Positions 23,812 through 30,848 of a stretch of 34,131 nt of DNA are shown here, one piece after another. The notes below the pieces were generated by a model, which was not told the DNA's origin, did no database searches, and saw only the letters and a program-made list of their open reading frames with translations. A program made the translations under genes and the position numbers. Every line of letters starts with the position of its first letter. Within the stretch, counting starts at the first letter, position 1. Source of the stretch: Synergistaceae bacterium. Lineage in GTDB: Bacteria > Synergistota > Synergistia > Synergistales > Aminobacteriaceae. The stretch covers positions 1 through 34,131 of the forward strand of contig JAFSWW010000104.1 in assembly GCA_017444345.1 (NCBI GenBank), read 5' to 3'.

Positions 23812-24633
23812 TTGATTAGACGAGTAATAATTATAATATCTTTCTTGTTAATTATGATTTCAACTGCTCATGCAAAAATTTTGATAACTTGCAGCTCGTT
23901 CCCTGTGTTTGATTTTGCGCGGGAGATTGCCGGAGATCATGCAAATATAAAGCTGCTTTTACGTCCGGGAATGGAGCCTCACGAGTTTGAGCCTTCTACA
24001 CGCGATATATTAATCTTGAATGAGTCAGATATATTTATTTACACTGGGCCGGAGCTTGAACACTGGGCCGGAAAAATTTCGCACTCACTTGAGAAGACTC
24101 ACATAATAAACGCCTCGCAAAATATAGAATTAATTAATAATGACCCTCATATTTGGATGGACATGCAGAAAGCCTCGCACATGGCCGCAAATATTTTAAT
24201 GGGCTTGCTTAAAGTTGACTCCGATAACGCAGAAATTTATAACGAGAATGCGCAAAAATTTTTGAGTAAATTATCAGAACTTGACTCGGAATTTATGAGC
24301 CTTCCCAGAAATAAAACTCTTGTTTTTGCCGGTGAATTTGCCTGTAAATATTTTATTGAGCGTTACAAGTTTAAATATATTTCAGCTTATGACGGTGAGA
24401 ACGAGCCGGGAATTAAACGAGTTGCAGAGATTATAAAATTTATCCGCGAAAACGGGACAAAATATATTCTTGCTGACAAGTTCGGAATTTCACAAATAAC
24501 GCGCTCGATTGCAAACGAGACTGACACGAAAATTTTAATATTTAACACTGCTCACACGTCTTCAGAAGATGACTCATTTCTTGAAATTATGAGCAGTAAT
24601 CTTGACTCGCTTAAAACTATATTAGATGAATGA
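23812..24633 (+). CDS. znuA: Metal ABC transporter substrate-binding protein (ZnuA/TroA type)
   Basis: Extracytoplasmic metal receptor for the ABC importer. It starts at TTG, 10 bases after AGGAG. A signal peptide covers residues 1-21 (STAHA); no lipobox Cys is seen. Ligand positions are His57 in PHEFEPS, His113 in PHIWMD, and Glu175 in FAGEFACKYF. Glu at this third position is typical of Mn-type members, whereas Zn-type have His. The last ligand, normally Asp, falls in IFNTAH and seems to be Asn245. No His-rich loop is present. Metal choice (Zn or Mn) is therefore uncertain. The stop overlaps the ATPase start by 8 bases. Confidence 0.87.
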   Translation: MIRRVIIIISFLLIMISTAHAKILITCSSFPVFDFAREIAGDHANIKLLLRPGMEPHEFEPSTRDILILNESDIFIYTGPELEHWAGKISHSLEKTHIINASQNIELINNDPHIWMDMQKASHMAANILMGLLKVDSDNAEIYNENAQKFLSKLSELDSEFMSLPRNKTLVFAGEFACKYFIERYKFKYISAYDGENEPGIKRVAEIIKFIRENGTKYILADKFGISQITRSIANETDTKILIFNTAHTSSEDDSFLEIMSSNLDSLKTILDE

Positions 24634-25249
24634 AAGATTAAATCTCGATAATATAACAATCAAATATGCTGACAAGTTAATAATAAATAATGTCTCACTG
24701 AAAGCAAATTCAGGCGAAATGATATTTATTACGGGCACTAACGGATCGGGGAAGAGTACTCTAATTCGGGGTATTGCCGGGCTTATTCCGTTAAGTTCGG
24801 GGCAAATTGAGAGATTCGGCAGAATTTCATACGTTCCGCAAATAGAAGAGGCTGACAGGGACTTCCCGGCGAAAGTCATAGAAATAATATTAACTGGTAC
24901 ACAGAGACCGGGACAAATTTTTTACTCAAAACATGATAAGGAACTCGCAAAAAATTTATTGAATGAGCTAAAAATTTCAGACTTGGCCGAACATGAAATA
25001 AAGACTCTTTCAGGCGGGCAGTTAAAGCGTGTATTTATAGCTCGTGCTTTATGCGGGGAGCCTGATATATTGCTGCTCGATGAACCTTGCGCGGGACTTG
25101 ACAGCGAGGCACATGATATTTTATTCACGATTTTACGCAAAAAAATTTCTGAAGGCTGCTTAATCTTAATGGTAACTCATGATGATTCAGATTTGGACGG
25201 CATAAGGGACTCAAGAGTCATAAAACTTTCGCACGGGAGAATTATATAA
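24626..25249 (+). CDS. znuC: Metal ABC transporter ATPase
   Basis: Nucleotide-binding subunit that powers metal import. The 207-residue protein has Walker A GTNGSGKST at 37-45, Q-loop YVPQ at about 69-72, signature LSGGQ at 128-132, Walker B ILLLDEPCAGLD around 148-159, and the switch His in MVTHDDSD. The length is short (usual about 230-250) but all motifs are present. ATG 24626 overlaps the end of the binding-protein gene, and the permease ATG follows its stop directly. Confidence 0.92.
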   Translation: MNERLNLDNITIKYADKLIINNVSLKANSGEMIFITGTNGSGKSTLIRGIAGLIPLSSGQIERFGRISYVPQIEEADRDFPAKVIEIILTGTQRPGQIFYSKHDKELAKNLLNELKISDLAEHEIKTLSGGQLKRVFIARALCGEPDILLLDEPCAGLDSEAHDILFTILRKKISEGCLILMVTHDDSDLDGIRDSRVIKLSHGRII

Positions 25250-26050
25250 ATGAGTGAAATTCTTGATTTACTGCAATATTCATTTGTACAGAGGGCATTA
25301 ATAGCTGGCTCATTAATTTCAATATGTGCGTCGATTCTTGGCGTTATTCTCGTGTTAAAGCATTATTCTTTAATAGGTCATGGCTTATCAGAAATCGGTT
25401 TTGCGTCGTTGTCAATTGCTGCGGCTTTGAAGATTTCAGCGATTTACATAACTGCACCGGCTGTGATAATTGCTGCGTTTATAATCATGTTCGTTAGTGA
25501 GAGATTCAAGACTGCGGGAGATATTGCGATTGCTGTAGCCTCGTCTGCTGCTCTTTCACTGGGAGTAATAATCTCGTCTTTATCGGGTTCAGCGTCAAAC
25601 ATGTCATCATATTTATTCGGGAGCGTCTTGGCCTTGAATGAGAGTGATTTAATTTTTGCGGTGATTCTGGCGGTGATATTTATTATTGTGTTCGTGATAT
25701 TTTATAATCGCTTTTTCCTGATTACATATAATGAAGATTACGCGCGTTCACTGGGGATAAATATAATATTCTATCAGGCTTTAATTTCTATCTTGACGGC
25801 CCTAATAATAGTAACTGGTATGCGAATAATGGGAACTCTTTTAATATCGGGCGTGATAATACTTCCTGCAGTGAGTGCGAAAAATTTAGCGTCAGGCTTC
25901 AAAAGTTTAGTGATTTATTCTGCTATAATTTCGTTTATAGCATTTATGGCGGGATTGACTCTTTCATTTGCTGTGAACATTCCGGCGGGTGCGGGAGTAA
26001 TTCTAGCTAATACAATAATATTAATTCTCGTGAAAGTGTTTATAAAATAA
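25250..26050 (+). CDS. znuB: Metal ABC transporter permease (ZnuB type)
   Basis: Membrane channel subunit of the metal importer, 266 residues with about eight hydrophobic helices. Family features are LLQYSFVQRALIAGSLISI at the start, LKHYSLIGHGLSEIGFA (a conserved loop that contacts the ATPase), NEDYARSLGIN, and the RIMGTLLISGVIILPA segment. The ATG follows the znuC stop with no gap, and the last base of its stop is shared with the next ATG, so all four genes of this operon are coupled. Confidence 0.92.
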   Translation: MSEILDLLQYSFVQRALIAGSLISICASILGVILVLKHYSLIGHGLSEIGFASLSIAAALKISAIYITAPAVIIAAFIIMFVSERFKTAGDIAIAVASSAALSLGVIISSLSGSASNMSSYLFGSVLALNESDLIFAVILAVIFIIVFVIFYNRFFLITYNEDYARSLGINIIFYQALISILTALIIVTGMRIMGTLLISGVIILPAVSAKNLASGFKSLVIYSAIISFIAFMAGLTLSFAVNIPAGAGVILANTIILILVKVFIK

Positions 26051-26589
26051 TGACCGGTAAAGGACATAGAATATCAACTTTTTCATTTGTATTAGGAGCG
26101 ACGGGCTCACCTTTAGCAGCTGCAATGAGTTTATTTGGCAGTACATTTCCTGACTCGTCCGAGTATCTTTTTTTCGGTAAAAGGCGGAATCGTTATCACA
26201 GGCGTTATACACACTGGTTTTTGCCGTGGCTGTTTCTTGCGTATACATGTTTTGAGCGTTCGGGGTGGATAGTTCCGAGAATTTCGGCACTAGTTGACGG
26301 ACGGGGTGCACATTTAGACGTATGGTCATGCGCGGGATTCTGGTTTATGGGATGTCTGCTGCATATTTTAGAAGACGCATGGTGCGGGACAGTGCCATTT
26401 TTGAGGCCTTGGAAGCGTACGGTCGGGCTGCATATTTTCCATATGTCAAAGAAGATCGGCCAAATGAGTCGCGGAGAAATAAATTTTGTGTTATGCACGG
26501 TGATAATTTCGTTATTTGCTTTCGGAGTAAGATTCTTCACTGTTAAAAGTTTTATAGATTTCTGTTATAGATTCTGGCAAAGTATTTAA
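26050..26589 (+). CDS. YdjM/DUF457-like membrane protein (predicted metal-dependent hydrolase)
   Basis: A 179-residue membrane protein of the YdjM-like family (PF04307). Hallmarks are GKGHRIS at residues 3-9, FPDSSEY near 34, HRRYTHW near 50-56, and the late GCLLHILEDAWCGTVPFL, whose His and Asp resemble a metal-dependent active site. About three or four hydrophobic helices are visible. Function is unknown; other members are annotated as membrane-bound metal-dependent hydrolases. One-base stop/start overlap (TAATG) with the permease shows it belongs to the importer operon. The promoter of the next cassette begins at its stop codon. Confidence 0.72.
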   Translation: MTGKGHRISTFSFVLGATGSPLAAAMSLFGSTFPDSSEYLFFGKRRNRYHRRYTHWFLPWLFLAYTCFERSGWIVPRISALVDGRGAHLDVWSCAGFWFMGCLLHILEDAWCGTVPFLRPWKRTVGLHIFHMSKKIGQMSRGEINFVLCTVIISLFAFGVRFFTVKSFIDFCYRFWQSI

Positions 26590-26596
26590 TTAATTG

Positions 26597-26634
26597 TGAT
26601 ATAATTCAAGAAAATAAATTTTCAGCAATAGGAG
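26597..26634 (+). promoter_or_regulatory. Extended -10 promoter and ribosome-binding site, FkbM cassette 1
   Basis: TGA-TATAAT at 26597-26605, then an AT-rich leader and AGGAG at 26630-26634. Starts at proper distance are TTG 26637 and GTG 26643, in one frame; GTG has the better spacing (8 bases). Confidence 0.7.
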
Positions 26635-26642
26635 TGTTGACA

Positions 26643-26768
26643 GTGCCAAAATTTTCTGACATAATTGGCTTCACGGCTTCACGGCTTCACGGCTTCACGG
26701 CTTCACGGCTTCACGGCTTCACGGCTTCACGGCTATTGTCATATCCTTTTAGCATATCACAAGAATAA
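26643..26768 (+). other. Leader reading frame 1 with repeats, currently short
   Basis: From GTG 26643 (MPKFSDIIG) the frame runs through the 8-bp repeats as an octapeptide repeat GFTASRLH. With eight repeats it exits into LLSYPFSISQE and stops at 26766-26768. The alternative exit frame, used by cassette 2, stays open to 27069 and overlaps the FkbM start. Whether the leader peptide itself functions is unknown. It may control translation of the gene downstream. Confidence 0.5.
26667..26730 (+). repeat. Eight tandem 8-bp repeats (GGCTTCAC), cassette 1
   Basis: Perfect GGCTTCAC x 8, followed by a partial GGCT. Sixty-four bases is one more than a multiple of three, so the frame leaving the repeats differs from that of cassette 2, which has six copies. 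Confidence 0.95.
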
Positions 26769-27011
26769 TTCACACACAAGACTAACAAGAATAAATAAAA
26801 TTTTTTTGTTTTCTCGTGAAATTTGCGAGGGAGTATTTTTTTGTCCTGATTTATTGCTGAAAGATTGCGAGTTATTTTGCGAACTTGGCGGGGCTCGTAA
26901 AAATTTGCTGCTGAAAATTTGCGGGATATTCTATAAAACTTGCTGCAACTCTCTCAAAAAATTTTATTCCATCATTCACAAAAATTTTTATATCATGGAG
27001 GACTGTTTATT

Positions 27012-28112
27012 ATGGGACTCAAGAAATTTGTCAAGAAAAATGCTCCCGACTGGCTATTACCTTTTTTGAAAGCAAGCTATATGACTGTGAAATTTCCTTA
27101 TACTCTTATTCATAAACGTAATATAATAGCTCGTGCTGAAAAATTAAGGCCGTATTATCGTGATGAATTATCGCGCTTGATTTTATCTGATAGAGAAAAA
27201 CTTTTATTGACTAATGACGAAAAAATTTTTATTGATCGTGCAGTAAAACAAGGCTGGAAATTTTACCCTTCATACAATCACTCACATATTTTAGTTATAT
27301 ACGATGACAAGAATAGCAAAAATTTTGATTATACGATGAAATTTATACAACTTTCGGGCTTATCTGATAAGTCAAGGACTCTATCTCTTGATAAATTCAT
27401 GAAAGACTCTAATATTATGGAAGATGAACTAATTATAATTGTTATGAGCAAAAAGAGTCGCGCAAAATTTCTTGATTATGCATGTAAGAAGAATTTATTT
27501 TATAAGCATAATTTTTTTATTGGTAATTTATCATCAGGACGAGAAGACATACAATATTTTGATGTATTTGACCCAGTCGACAATGAAATTATAATAGATG
27601 CTGGCTGTTATGATGGTACGACAGCAAAACAATTTTTAGAGTGGGCTGGCGATAGAGTCAAAAAAATTTACTCGTTCGAATTAGACCCTATCAATGCGGC
27701 CAAGTGTGAAGAGAATCTAAAAGATTTACACGATAAAGTTACTCTCATTAAAAAAGGTACATGGGACAAAGATGAGACAATATATATAAATGCGTTAGGC
27801 GATATAGCCAGTTCTATGATAAATGAAGGAAATGATATTGCTTATCTCACGTCAATAGATTCTGTAGTGAAAGATGAGCGCGTTACATTCATAAAAATGG
27901 ACGTTGAAGGCGCGGAGCTTAAATCTTTAATCGGTGCAAAGAATACTATAATCAAGAATAAGCCCAGACTCGCAATTTGCGTGTATCATAAGGCCGAAGA
28001 TATTTACGAAATTCCCGAATATATATTATCGCTCGTGCCTGAATATAGATTTTATCTGCGTCATTATTCTTCAGCTGGCCCTGAAACAGTTTTATATGCA
28101 AGCTGCGATTAA
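27012..28112 (+). CDS. FkbM family SAM-dependent methyltransferase, copy 1
   Basis: A 366-residue protein. The C-terminal half is an FkbM-type class I methyltransferase: the SAM-binding EIIIDAGCYDGTTAKQFL near 195-212, SFELDPINAAKCEENL, TSIDSVV, and the family signature FIKMDVEGAELKSLIGA, followed by PRLAICVYHKAEDI. Such enzymes O-methylate sugars or related groups, often on surface glycans. The first 170 residues are less conserved. I start at ATG 27012, 10 bases after GGAGG; a longer in-frame start at 26940 lacks support. A 420-bp leader with promoter and 8-bp repeats precedes it. It is a close paralogue of the gene at 29714. Confidence 0.83.
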   Translation: MGLKKFVKKNAPDWLLPFLKASYMTVKFPYTLIHKRNIIARAEKLRPYYRDELSRLILSDREKLLLTNDEKIFIDRAVKQGWKFYPSYNHSHILVIYDDKNSKNFDYTMKFIQLSGLSDKSRTLSLDKFMKDSNIMEDELIIIVMSKKSRAKFLDYACKKNLFYKHNFFIGNLSSGREDIQYFDVFDPVDNEIIIDAGCYDGTTAKQFLEWAGDRVKKIYSFELDPINAAKCEENLKDLHDKVTLIKKGTWDKDETIYINALGDIASSMINEGNDIAYLTSIDSVVKDERVTFIKMDVEGAELKSLIGAKNTIIKNKPRLAICVYHKAEDIYEIPEYILSLVPEYRFYLRHYSSAGPETVLYASCD

Positions 28113-28165
28113 ATAAATAATTGAGCTCTCTTAGTGTAAAATATTTTCTCAGGAGGGCTCATAAA

Positions 28166-28705
28166 TTGAACATAAAAATTTTATTCGATTTATTTATAAC
28201 TTTTGCGAAAATCGGCGCGGTAACTTTCGGGGGCGGTTATGCGATGTTAATGATTTTATTGCGTGAGGTCGTCGAAAAAAAGCACTGGGCAGCGGAGCAG
28301 GAACTAACAGACTATTACGCAGTCGCACAATGTACTCCCGGGGTTATTGCCGTGAATGTCGCTACTTTTATAGGCAAAAAACAGGCTGGAATTATGGGCG
28401 GGATAATTGCAACAATCGGCGTAGTATTTCCGTCAATTATAATAATTTCACTCTTATCGGGAATAATTCACGCTTATTCTGAACTCGAATGGGTGAGACA
28501 TGCATTTGCGGGAGTCCGTGTCTGTGTGTGTGTGTTAATATTTAATGCTGTCTTGAAAATTTTTAACTCGGCTATAATTGACAAAATCACGCTTTGTATT
28601 TATATATTAATTCTTGCCGGGACAATATTATTTAAAGTATCACCGATTATATTAGTCGTTCTTGCCGGCGCGGCTGGCTTGCTTATAAAGGGGTTGAATA
28701 AGTAA
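28166..28705 (+). CDS. Chromate transporter half-protein, first of pair
   Basis: A ChrA-family membrane protein of 179 residues (half-size, short-chain type). FAKIGAVTFGGGYAML at the start carries the family FGGG motif, followed by VVEKKHW, YYAVAQCTPGVIAVNVATFIG (the second conserved PG block), and about five or six hydrophobic helices. Start is TTG 28166, 9 bases after AGGAGG; an upstream in-frame TTG (28121) would place that site inside the gene. Short-chain members work as pairs. Some export chromate, but in anaerobes the true substrate is often unknown. It directly joins its partner. Confidence 0.85.
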   Translation: MNIKILFDLFITFAKIGAVTFGGGYAMLMILLREVVEKKHWAAEQELTDYYAVAQCTPGVIAVNVATFIGKKQAGIMGGIIATIGVVFPSIIIISLLSGIIHAYSELEWVRHAFAGVRVCVCVLIFNAVLKIFNSAIIDKITLCIYILILAGTILFKVSPIILVVLAGAAGLLIKGLNK

Positions 28706-29260
28706 ATGCTATATATAAAACTTTTCTGGGAATTCTTTAAGACTGGCCTATTTGCAGTCGGCGGAGGGATGGCAACACTTCCATTTTTATATGATATATC
28801 AGACAGGACAGGCTGGTTTACTCATGAACAGTTAGCGGACATGATAGCAATTTCTGAATCGACTCCGGGGCCGATCGGTGTAAACATGGCGACTTATGCG
28901 GGCAAATTGACTGCGGGATATTCGGGGGCAATCGTTGCGACTCTGGGATTAATTACTCCGAGCTTGATAATTATATTAATTATTGCTGCGTTCCTTCAGG
29001 CTTTCAGGACAAATAAATATGTCGATTCAGTTTTTTACGGAATGAGACCGGCCAGCACTGCAATGATTACGGCTGCATGCTTTCTCGTTGCTAAAATTGT
29101 ATTTATTCAAGACGGGCGATTTCTTAATATAAACTGGGACTCGGTTGATTTGGCTGTGTTATTATTAATGTTCACTCACACTGTAAAATTCACTAAAAAA
29201 TTTCACCCTGTTATTTGGATAGCTTTGTCGGCTTTAATCGGCGTTATATTCAAATATTAA
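28706..29260 (+). CDS. Chromate transporter half-protein, second of pair
   Basis: A 184-residue ChrA-family protein, the partner of the preceding gene, with zero gap. It shows FWEFFKTGLFAVGGGMATLPF, then DMIAISESTPGPIGVNMATYAG, and about five or six transmembrane helices. The two halves presumably form a heterodimer with inverted topology, as known for short-chain pairs. A terminator follows. Confidence 0.86.
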   Translation: MLYIKLFWEFFKTGLFAVGGGMATLPFLYDISDRTGWFTHEQLADMIAISESTPGPIGVNMATYAGKLTAGYSGAIVATLGLITPSLIIILIIAAFLQAFRTNKYVDSVFYGMRPASTAMITAACFLVAKIVFIQDGRFLNINWDSVDLAVLLLMFTHTVKFTKKFHPVIWIALSALIGVIFKY

Positions 29261-29267
29261 ATAAAGG

Positions 29268-29310
29268 CGGACAGGGATTTATTTATTCATTCTCTGCCCG
29301 TATTTGTTTT
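29268..29310 (+). terminator. Terminator of the chromate transporter pair
   Basis: CGGACAGGGA (29268-29277) pairs with TCTCTGCCCG (29291-29300) with one mismatch and one G-U, followed by TATTTGTTTT. The stem sequence is nearly the same as that at 30809-30838. Confidence 0.75.
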
Positions 29311-29357
29311 CTTGAATAAATTTTCCCCGTTAATCTGGCAAAGTTTTTAGTTAGTTA

Positions 29358-29395
29358 TGATATAATGCGATAAAATAAAATTTCAGCAGAAGGAG
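29358..29395 (+). promoter_or_regulatory. Extended -10 promoter and ribosome-binding site, FkbM cassette 2
   Basis: TGA-TATAAT at 29358-29366, an AT-rich leader, AGGAG at 29391-29395, then GTG 29404 at 8 bases. It is almost identical to the module at 26597. Confidence 0.7.
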
Positions 29396-29403
29396 TATTG
29401 ACA

Positions 29404-29751
29404 GTGCCAAAATTTTCTGACATAATCGGCTTCACGGCTTCACGGCTTCACGGCTTCACGGCTTCACGGCTTCACGGCTATTGTCATATCCTTTTAGCAT
29501 ATCACAAGAATAATTCATATACAAGAATAACAAGAATAAATAAAAATTTTTTACTCCGTCGTGTATTTTGCGAGGGGGTATTTTTTTGTCGTGATGATTT
29601 ATTGCTGAAATATTGCGAGTTGTTATATGAAACTTGCTGCTACTCACTCATTTATTCAGTAATTCACAAAAATTTTATTAATAATTTTATTTTATGGAGG
29701 ACTGTTATTTATTATGGGTCTCAAGAATTTTGTCAAGAAACATTGTCCTGA
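29404..29751 (+). other. Leader reading frame 2 with repeats, currently long
   Basis: From GTG 29404 the frame reads MPKFSDII, then two rounds of GFTASRLH. With six repeats it continues through GYCHILLAYHKNN to a stop at 29751, 38 bases inside the FkbM gene in another frame. The equivalent stretch in cassette 1 is conserved but is out of frame with its GTG. No known domain is recognised. Confidence 0.5.
29428..29475 (+). repeat. Six tandem 8-bp repeats (GGCTTCAC), cassette 2
   Basis: Perfect GGCTTCAC x 6 plus a partial GGCT. Forty-eight bases is a multiple of three, so the leader frame is preserved. Confidence 0.95.
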
Positions 29752-30802
29752 TTTCTTATATTCATTCGCAAAAAGTTGTTATTGGTTTTATCATAGAAAA
29801 ATGATGGCTCAGGAAGTAATAACACGTGCTGAAAAATTGCGTCCGTATTATCGTGATGAGTTATCGCTATTTATCTTGTCTGAACGAGAGAAATATTTAT
29901 TAACTCATGACAGAAATATTTTTCTTGATATAGCAATAAAACAAGGCTTGAAATTTCATATATCTTTCAGTAATTCTTATATCTTGATTATATATGAATG
30001 CAAAAGCCATAAATTTGATTATACAATAAAATTTTTTCAGGCTTCTGATTATGCTGATAAATACAAAACTTTAACGATTGATGAATTTATGAAGAGCCCA
30101 TCGTTAAATGAAAATGAGTTAATAATTCCTGTCATGAAATACAAGAATCTAAATAAATTTTTGCGCTTTATGTATGATAAAAATTTACTGTATAAGACTA
30201 ATATCTTTTCTGGAGGACTAGGATCAGGACGAGAAGACCTACAATATTTTGATGTATTTGATCCAGTTGACGATGAAATTATAATTGATGCGGGGTGCTA
30301 TGACGGAGCAACAGCAAAACAATTTTTAGAATGGGGCGGCGGTAAAGTCAAAAAAATTTACTCGTTTGAATTTGACCCAGTCAACGTGGCCAAGTGTGAA
30401 GAGAACCTAAAAGATTTACGCGATAAAGTTACTCTCATTAAAAAAGGTACATGGGACAAGGACGAAATTTTGCACATAAATGCGTCAGGAGGAGTTACAA
30501 CGTCTACATGTAATGAAGGAAATAGCACAGTCTATCTTACTAAAATAGATTCTGTTGTCAAAGACGACCGAGTCACACTAATAAAAATGGACGTTGAGGG
30601 AGCCGAGCTAAAATCTTTAATCGGTGCAAAGAATGCTATAATCAAGAATCACCCCAGACTCATAATTTGCTTTTACCATAAACCTGAAGACATGTATGAA
30701 CTCCCTGAATATATATTATCGCTTGTGCCTGAATATAGATTTTATTTGCGTCATTATTCTTCTTCGCCGTCTGAAACAGTTTTATATGCAAGCTGCGACT
30801 AA
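29714..30802 (+). CDS. FkbM family SAM-dependent methyltransferase, copy 2
   Basis: A 362-residue paralogue of the gene at 27012, with the same SAM-binding EIIIDAGCYDGATAKQFL and signature LIKMDVEGAELKSLIGA, then PRLIICFYHKPEDM. Start ATG follows GGAGG by 13 bases. The C-terminal 200 residues are nearly the same as copy 1, while residues 15-165 differ much more. This suggests the two may act on different acceptors, or that the C-terminal halves have been homogenised by gene conversion. It has its own promoter and repeat-bearing leader and ends at a hairpin. Confidence 0.83.
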   Translation: MGLKNFVKKHCPDFLYSFAKSCYWFYHRKMMAQEVITRAEKLRPYYRDELSLFILSEREKYLLTHDRNIFLDIAIKQGLKFHISFSNSYILIIYECKSHKFDYTIKFFQASDYADKYKTLTIDEFMKSPSLNENELIIPVMKYKNLNKFLRFMYDKNLLYKTNIFSGGLGSGREDLQYFDVFDPVDDEIIIDAGCYDGATAKQFLEWGGGKVKKIYSFEFDPVNVAKCEENLKDLRDKVTLIKKGTWDKDEILHINASGGVTTSTCNEGNSTVYLTKIDSVVKDDRVTLIKMDVEGAELKSLIGAKNAIIKNHPRLIICFYHKPEDMYELPEYILSLVPEYRFYLRHYSSSPSETVLYASCD

Positions 30803-30808
30803 ATCAAA

Positions 30809-30838
30809 GCGGACAGGGTTTTGCGCTGCTCTGCCCGC
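30809..30838 (+). terminator. Terminator after FkbM copy 2
   Basis: GCGGACAGGG (30809-30818) pairs with CTCTGCCCGC (30829-30838) with one mismatch, followed by TGAAAAATTTTTATT. It lies between convergent genes. Confidence 0.65.
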
Positions 30839-30848
30839 TGAAAAATTT

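Larger units (their letters stand above)
29334..30802 (+). repeat. Second copy of a duplicated cassette (other copy 26573-28112)
   Basis: The duplication covers promoter, leader, 8-bp repeats and the FkbM gene. Its left edge, TCTGGCAAAG at 29334, matches the last codons of the YdjM-like gene at 26573 (Trp-Gln-Ser then a stop), although no such gene precedes copy 2. This suggests copy 2 was derived from the locus of copy 1. Similarity is strong in the leader and in the C-terminal half of the gene, and weaker in the N-terminal half. Confidence 0.8.

Noticed and set aside
26021-26546. Overlapping frames on both strands across the YdjM-like gene
   Set aside because: They are shadows of the 26050-26589 gene, which is coupled to the importer operon and carries family motifs.
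26940-27011. Longer N-terminus for FkbM copy 1
   Set aside because: The GGAGG site at 26997-27001 serves ATG 27012, and copy 2 has the matching start at 29714.
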